From the NCBI GenBank assembly GCA_944989445.1, contig CALYLW010000122.1:1070001-1134000 (forward strand): a stretch of DNA of 64,000 nt, written 5' to 3'. This document shows positions 62,001-64,000 of this stretch, in pieces. This DNA is from Ampullaceana balthica. Its lineage: Eukaryota; Mollusca; Gastropoda; Lymnaeidae. Numbering within the stretch: position 1 is the first letter of the stretch; each line of letters opens with the position of its first letter. Made by a program: the position numbers and the translations under genes. Under the pieces are notes generated by a model, which worked only from the letters and a program-made list of their open reading frames with translations, had not been told where the DNA came from and did no database searches.

Positions 62001-62518
62001 CCAGTTACACCACATGATGTGCATGATACCTAACATTGTACACAGCATTATTTCATGTGTAAAAATGTCGCAGTCAAATTCCAATTGTAACTTGCTCATG
62101 CTGCCCAAATATCATCGCCTAGGTTGGAGGTATTGATGCTACATTTACAAGAGCTAAATCGAATAGGCTAAATTAACTAGTAAGGCTAAATCAAATTGGC
62201 TGTTTACCGGAACTAAACCAAATAGGCTAAAATTATTAGAGCTAATCAAATGGGCTAATTTTTTAAAAAGCTGTTTTAAAATAAGCTGTTTTATTGAACT
62301 AAATTGATTCAATCGTTATTTATTAACTAAATATACCTTTGAGACCTTCGAATTGCCCATAAATGGATAAAATGTTGATACTGTGACTTGAAACATATCA
62401 ATGTTTGTCAGTCTTTCAATCGAAACCTTGGTATCTGTAGGCATTGTTTCATTTAGGGTGCATGCAAATTGCAGCGGTTTTTCTACTACCACTGACAAGT
62501 GTGTGTTTGCAGCAGTAC
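56033..62518 (-). CDS. Ig-domain, Thr-rich stalk, single-pass membrane protein (3' four exons)
   Basis: Exons in gene order: 62518-62337, 57615-57435, 57035-56457, 56118-56033; all phases agree, giving 341 full codons plus stop. The first two exons hold one V-type Ig domain: a B-strand Cys in LQFACTLNE, then W in GRQWQIAFE and the F-strand Cys in DDGLYLCSAEY. The third exon encodes 14 repeats of TAPTTTTQASP, an O-glycosylatable mucin-like stalk, then a helix (LGLSFCLTIVIGIIAVWYC) and basic RRFKRG. The last exon encodes a 28-residue tail with YDIP, a possible phosphotyrosine motif. Signal peptide and any further Ig domains lie outside the window. It is probably a cell-surface receptor or adhesion molecule; no family is assigned. 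The Ig domain is split by a 4.7-kb intron filled by satellite and LINE DNA. Confidence 0.85.
56555..57030 (-). repeat. 33-bp coding minisatellite (mucin-like stalk)
   Basis: There are fourteen 33-bp units, each encoding TAPTTTTQASP or a close variant (TARTITTQASS, TAPTNTTQASS). Divergent units are in the middle and at the membrane-proximal end. Length variation between individuals would stay in frame. Confidence 0.95.
57165..57305 (-). mobile_element. Possible tRNA-derived SINE
   Basis: On the minus strand GATGGCGGGGCGG resembles an A box and GGATTCAAATC a B box about 35 bases apart, followed by unrelated sequence. A similar pair lies at 63395-63480 (GGCTGATGAGG, GGTTCGACATCCC). Confidence 0.3.
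57726..57800 (+). mobile_element. Left end of a hAT-like repeat (CAGTGGTCCCTAACC type)
   Basis: CAGTGGTCCCTAACCCCCGG and GGACCGGTACCGGGCCG resemble a widespread hAT-type repeat terminus. A right end was not found. Confidence 0.5.
58085..58260 (+). repeat. Dispersed repeat, sister of 51195-51360
   Basis: The copy reads GCTAGCGAGCTGAAATTTTG, then AATCGAATGTACCGTAA and TTATCTCTATGTAAC. Confidence 0.55.
58427..58960 (-). mobile_element. LINE reverse-transcriptase C-terminus, frameshifted
   Basis: On the minus strand two frames give LQAYKACVMSTLLCGCESWT, FHLRCLRFILDI and VPNTEL, then RRLRWLGHVKIMQ, LYNELATGKRS and RPRLRYRGKCRRDVK. This is the order seen in many LINE ORFs. Frameshifts and truncation show it is dead. 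It lies in the Ig-mucin gene intron, same strand. Confidence 0.85.
59134..59236. repeat. About 50-bp direct repeat, two copies
   Basis: ATGCCAGTACATAACCAGTT through CACGGACCTA.GACGCCT is repeated. Confidence 0.85.
59265..62045. repeat. 33-bp satellite with 1,320-bp higher-order duplication
   Basis: About 84 copies of CATGATGTGCATGATATCTA plus TCCAGTTACACCG (variants CCTAACAAG, CCTAAAAAG). The block at about 59,381-60,629 recurs at 60,701-61,949, exactly 1,320 bp (40 units) away and identical wherever compared by eye. Since 33 is a multiple of three and most units lack stops, a 953-codon frame is open on the minus strand and two long frames on the plus. It sits inside the Ig-mucin gene intron. 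Confidence 0.97.
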
Positions 62519-64000
62519 CTGCAGAAAGATTTTAAAAAATAATAAATCATTCTTTAGTAATATATACAGTGGAAGTACATAAAAGTAATATCATATAAGG
62601 CTATGTAGGTAGCCTATGACATAGTTTCAATTTAGAATTGTAAAATTTCAAATGGCACATTGTTATTATTTTTCGTCCTTAATGCTTTTTCAGTCATTAT
62701 TTCTAACAGCCACTCTAGTAACCATATTTCGCTCATAAAATCTACTAAGTACATTATATCTCTTAAAATGTGAACATAAGAATAACTGTACCTGCTTGTA
62801 AAAACTATACATGAGCATATTAATATTATACAGAGTGGCGAATGAAGATATTTGGAGTAATAATTTCTCGTATATTTAAAATTTAAAAAAAAATCGATGT
62901 TCCTAAACGATCAAGGGGCCGTCCATAAAGTACGTCACCCTCCAGAGGGGGGGAGGGGGTGTAAGAAAGTGTGTGTGACAGTTTGTGACAGGGGGGAGGG
63001 GGTGTCTCGCCATGTGTGACGTCAGGCTGTTTTATATTAAATTTTAATTATTTTGTTAATAAAAAACTAAATTTTTGTTCGAAAGTGTGACGTACTTTAG
63101 GGGGGGGGTGTCCTAGATTTGTGACAGTTTGTGACAAGGGGGAGGGGGGGAGTTCAAAATGGTCAAAAATAGCGTGACGTACTTTATGGACGGCCCCCCA
63201 AGTTAAAAATTGATATAATGGTAGAGTTTGGGCGTTGATATTGTTGAGTGGTGGAAAACCGTTTTTGGGGCCGAGTGCCCAACATTTAACAACGACCCAC
63301 GTGTTGTTATAGCAAAGTGGCAACACTCCAATGAAACCCCAAAAATTGGGGGGTTAGGCTTGGCTGGTTTGAAATAGGAAGTAATAGCTGTTGTTTTAGT
63401 CGTGTGACGGCTGATGAGGCTCTGCGTGCCGACTGTATCACGCGTGCCATAGGTTCGACATCCCCGCCAAAGGTGTTGACGTTCGGGTTCAACTTTAAGT
63501 TAGCCGTTCGAACAAATTTTTTTATAAAAAAAATGGAGTCATGATCAGTAGTGGTACCTGGATTGGGAAAAGATGAGTTAGGGCGCGTCCATAAATGACG
63601 TCACGCGATTTTGGCCGATTTTTCACCCAACCCCCCTCGTGACGCGTCGTCACAAAAACTTAGACCCCTCCTCCAATATGACGTCATAAAGCTTTGGGCC
63701 CCCCCCATAAAAGCTGTATTTCTATTTGTCATTTAAGTATGTATTTAGTGTAAGGGTGCACTCTAATATCGTAAGACGCGTGAAGCCATGTAAAACGTCA
63801 TAAAATAAATTGTAAGAAATAAAACATACTAGAAAAATACCCGCACTTTATAGCGGGAGTGTGCTGACCCTTTATCCAAGTATTAGTTGCTGGTTATTAC
63901 AATTTTTATTTGCCAAGTTAAATTTCAGATTCATCTAATTAGTTAAAATCTTATAAGAAACAGAGATATGCCATTTTAGCGCGTGAGTTGTTTTCACTTA
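62519..64000. other. Upstream intron of the Ig-mucin gene or beyond; MITEs
   Basis: No further exon was recognised. It contains the second GGGGCCGTCC MITE, a SINE-like patch at 63395-63480, and GGGCGCGTCCATAAATGACG (63583), which may begin another MITE. Confidence 0.5.
62915..63198. mobile_element. GGGGCCGTCC MITE, copy 2
   Basis: It has the same ends and G-rich interior as copy 1 (GTGACAGTTTGTGACAGGGG), flanked by CAA. A few small indels separate the two copies. Confidence 0.85.

Noticed and set aside
59247..62108. 953-codon minus-strand ORF reading IMHIMRCN repeats, as a protein gene
   Set aside because: It consists wholly of a 33-bp satellite whose length is a multiple of three; opposite-strand frames are open as well, and it sits within an intron.

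Overview
The window looks like animal nuclear DNA, probably from a mollusc and most likely a gastropod. That placement is inference from gene structure, AT-richness and repeat style; no marker settles it. Coding sequence is a few percent of the window, in short exons with GT..AG introns. Everything else is AT-rich DNA packed with minisatellites and transposon remnants. No prokaryotic gene, rRNA, tRNA or CRISPR array was found.

Four genes can be reconstructed. (1) 584-20199, plus strand: the C-terminal 639 residues of a KIF1A/UNC-104 kinesin in 17 phase-consistent exons, ending with the cargo-binding PH domain. (2) 33577-28401, minus strand: a claudin/PMP22-like four-helix membrane protein in three exons; its long charged tail is open in two overlapping frames. 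(3) 42622-53673, plus strand: a complete 654-residue cationic amino acid transporter closest to SLC7A4, in 12 coding exons behind a CpG-rich promoter near 41.3-41.7 kb. (4) 62518-56033, minus strand: the 3' part of a gene for an Ig-domain, Thr-rich-stalk, single-pass membrane protein. Genes 1 and 2 converge, as do 3 and 4; the ends of 3 and 4 are only a few hundred bases apart. The genes share no evident pathway.

Mobile DNA includes a hAT element with 8-bp target duplications, several hAT-type MITEs, two TTAA-flanked piggyBac-like elements, two long-TIR foldback elements with 9-10-bp duplications, Helentron/HINE-like elements with a 3' hairpin and CTAG end, a GGGGCCGTCC MITE family, and LINE remnants. 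One locus (30.3-31.3 kb) is a three-level nest whose middle insertion is proved by an empty site in a neighbouring copy.

Most unusual are the minisatellites. Nearly every KIF1A intron has its own private array. In the SLC7A4-like gene two arrays (48.2-48.4 and 49.5-49.9 kb) use a unit that contains the last exon codons plus the 5' splice site, giving tandem chains of about ten donor sites. A 33-bp satellite at 59.3-62.0 kb has a duplicated 1,320-bp higher-order block, and a 36-bp satellite of about 70 copies fills most of the last KIF1A intron.
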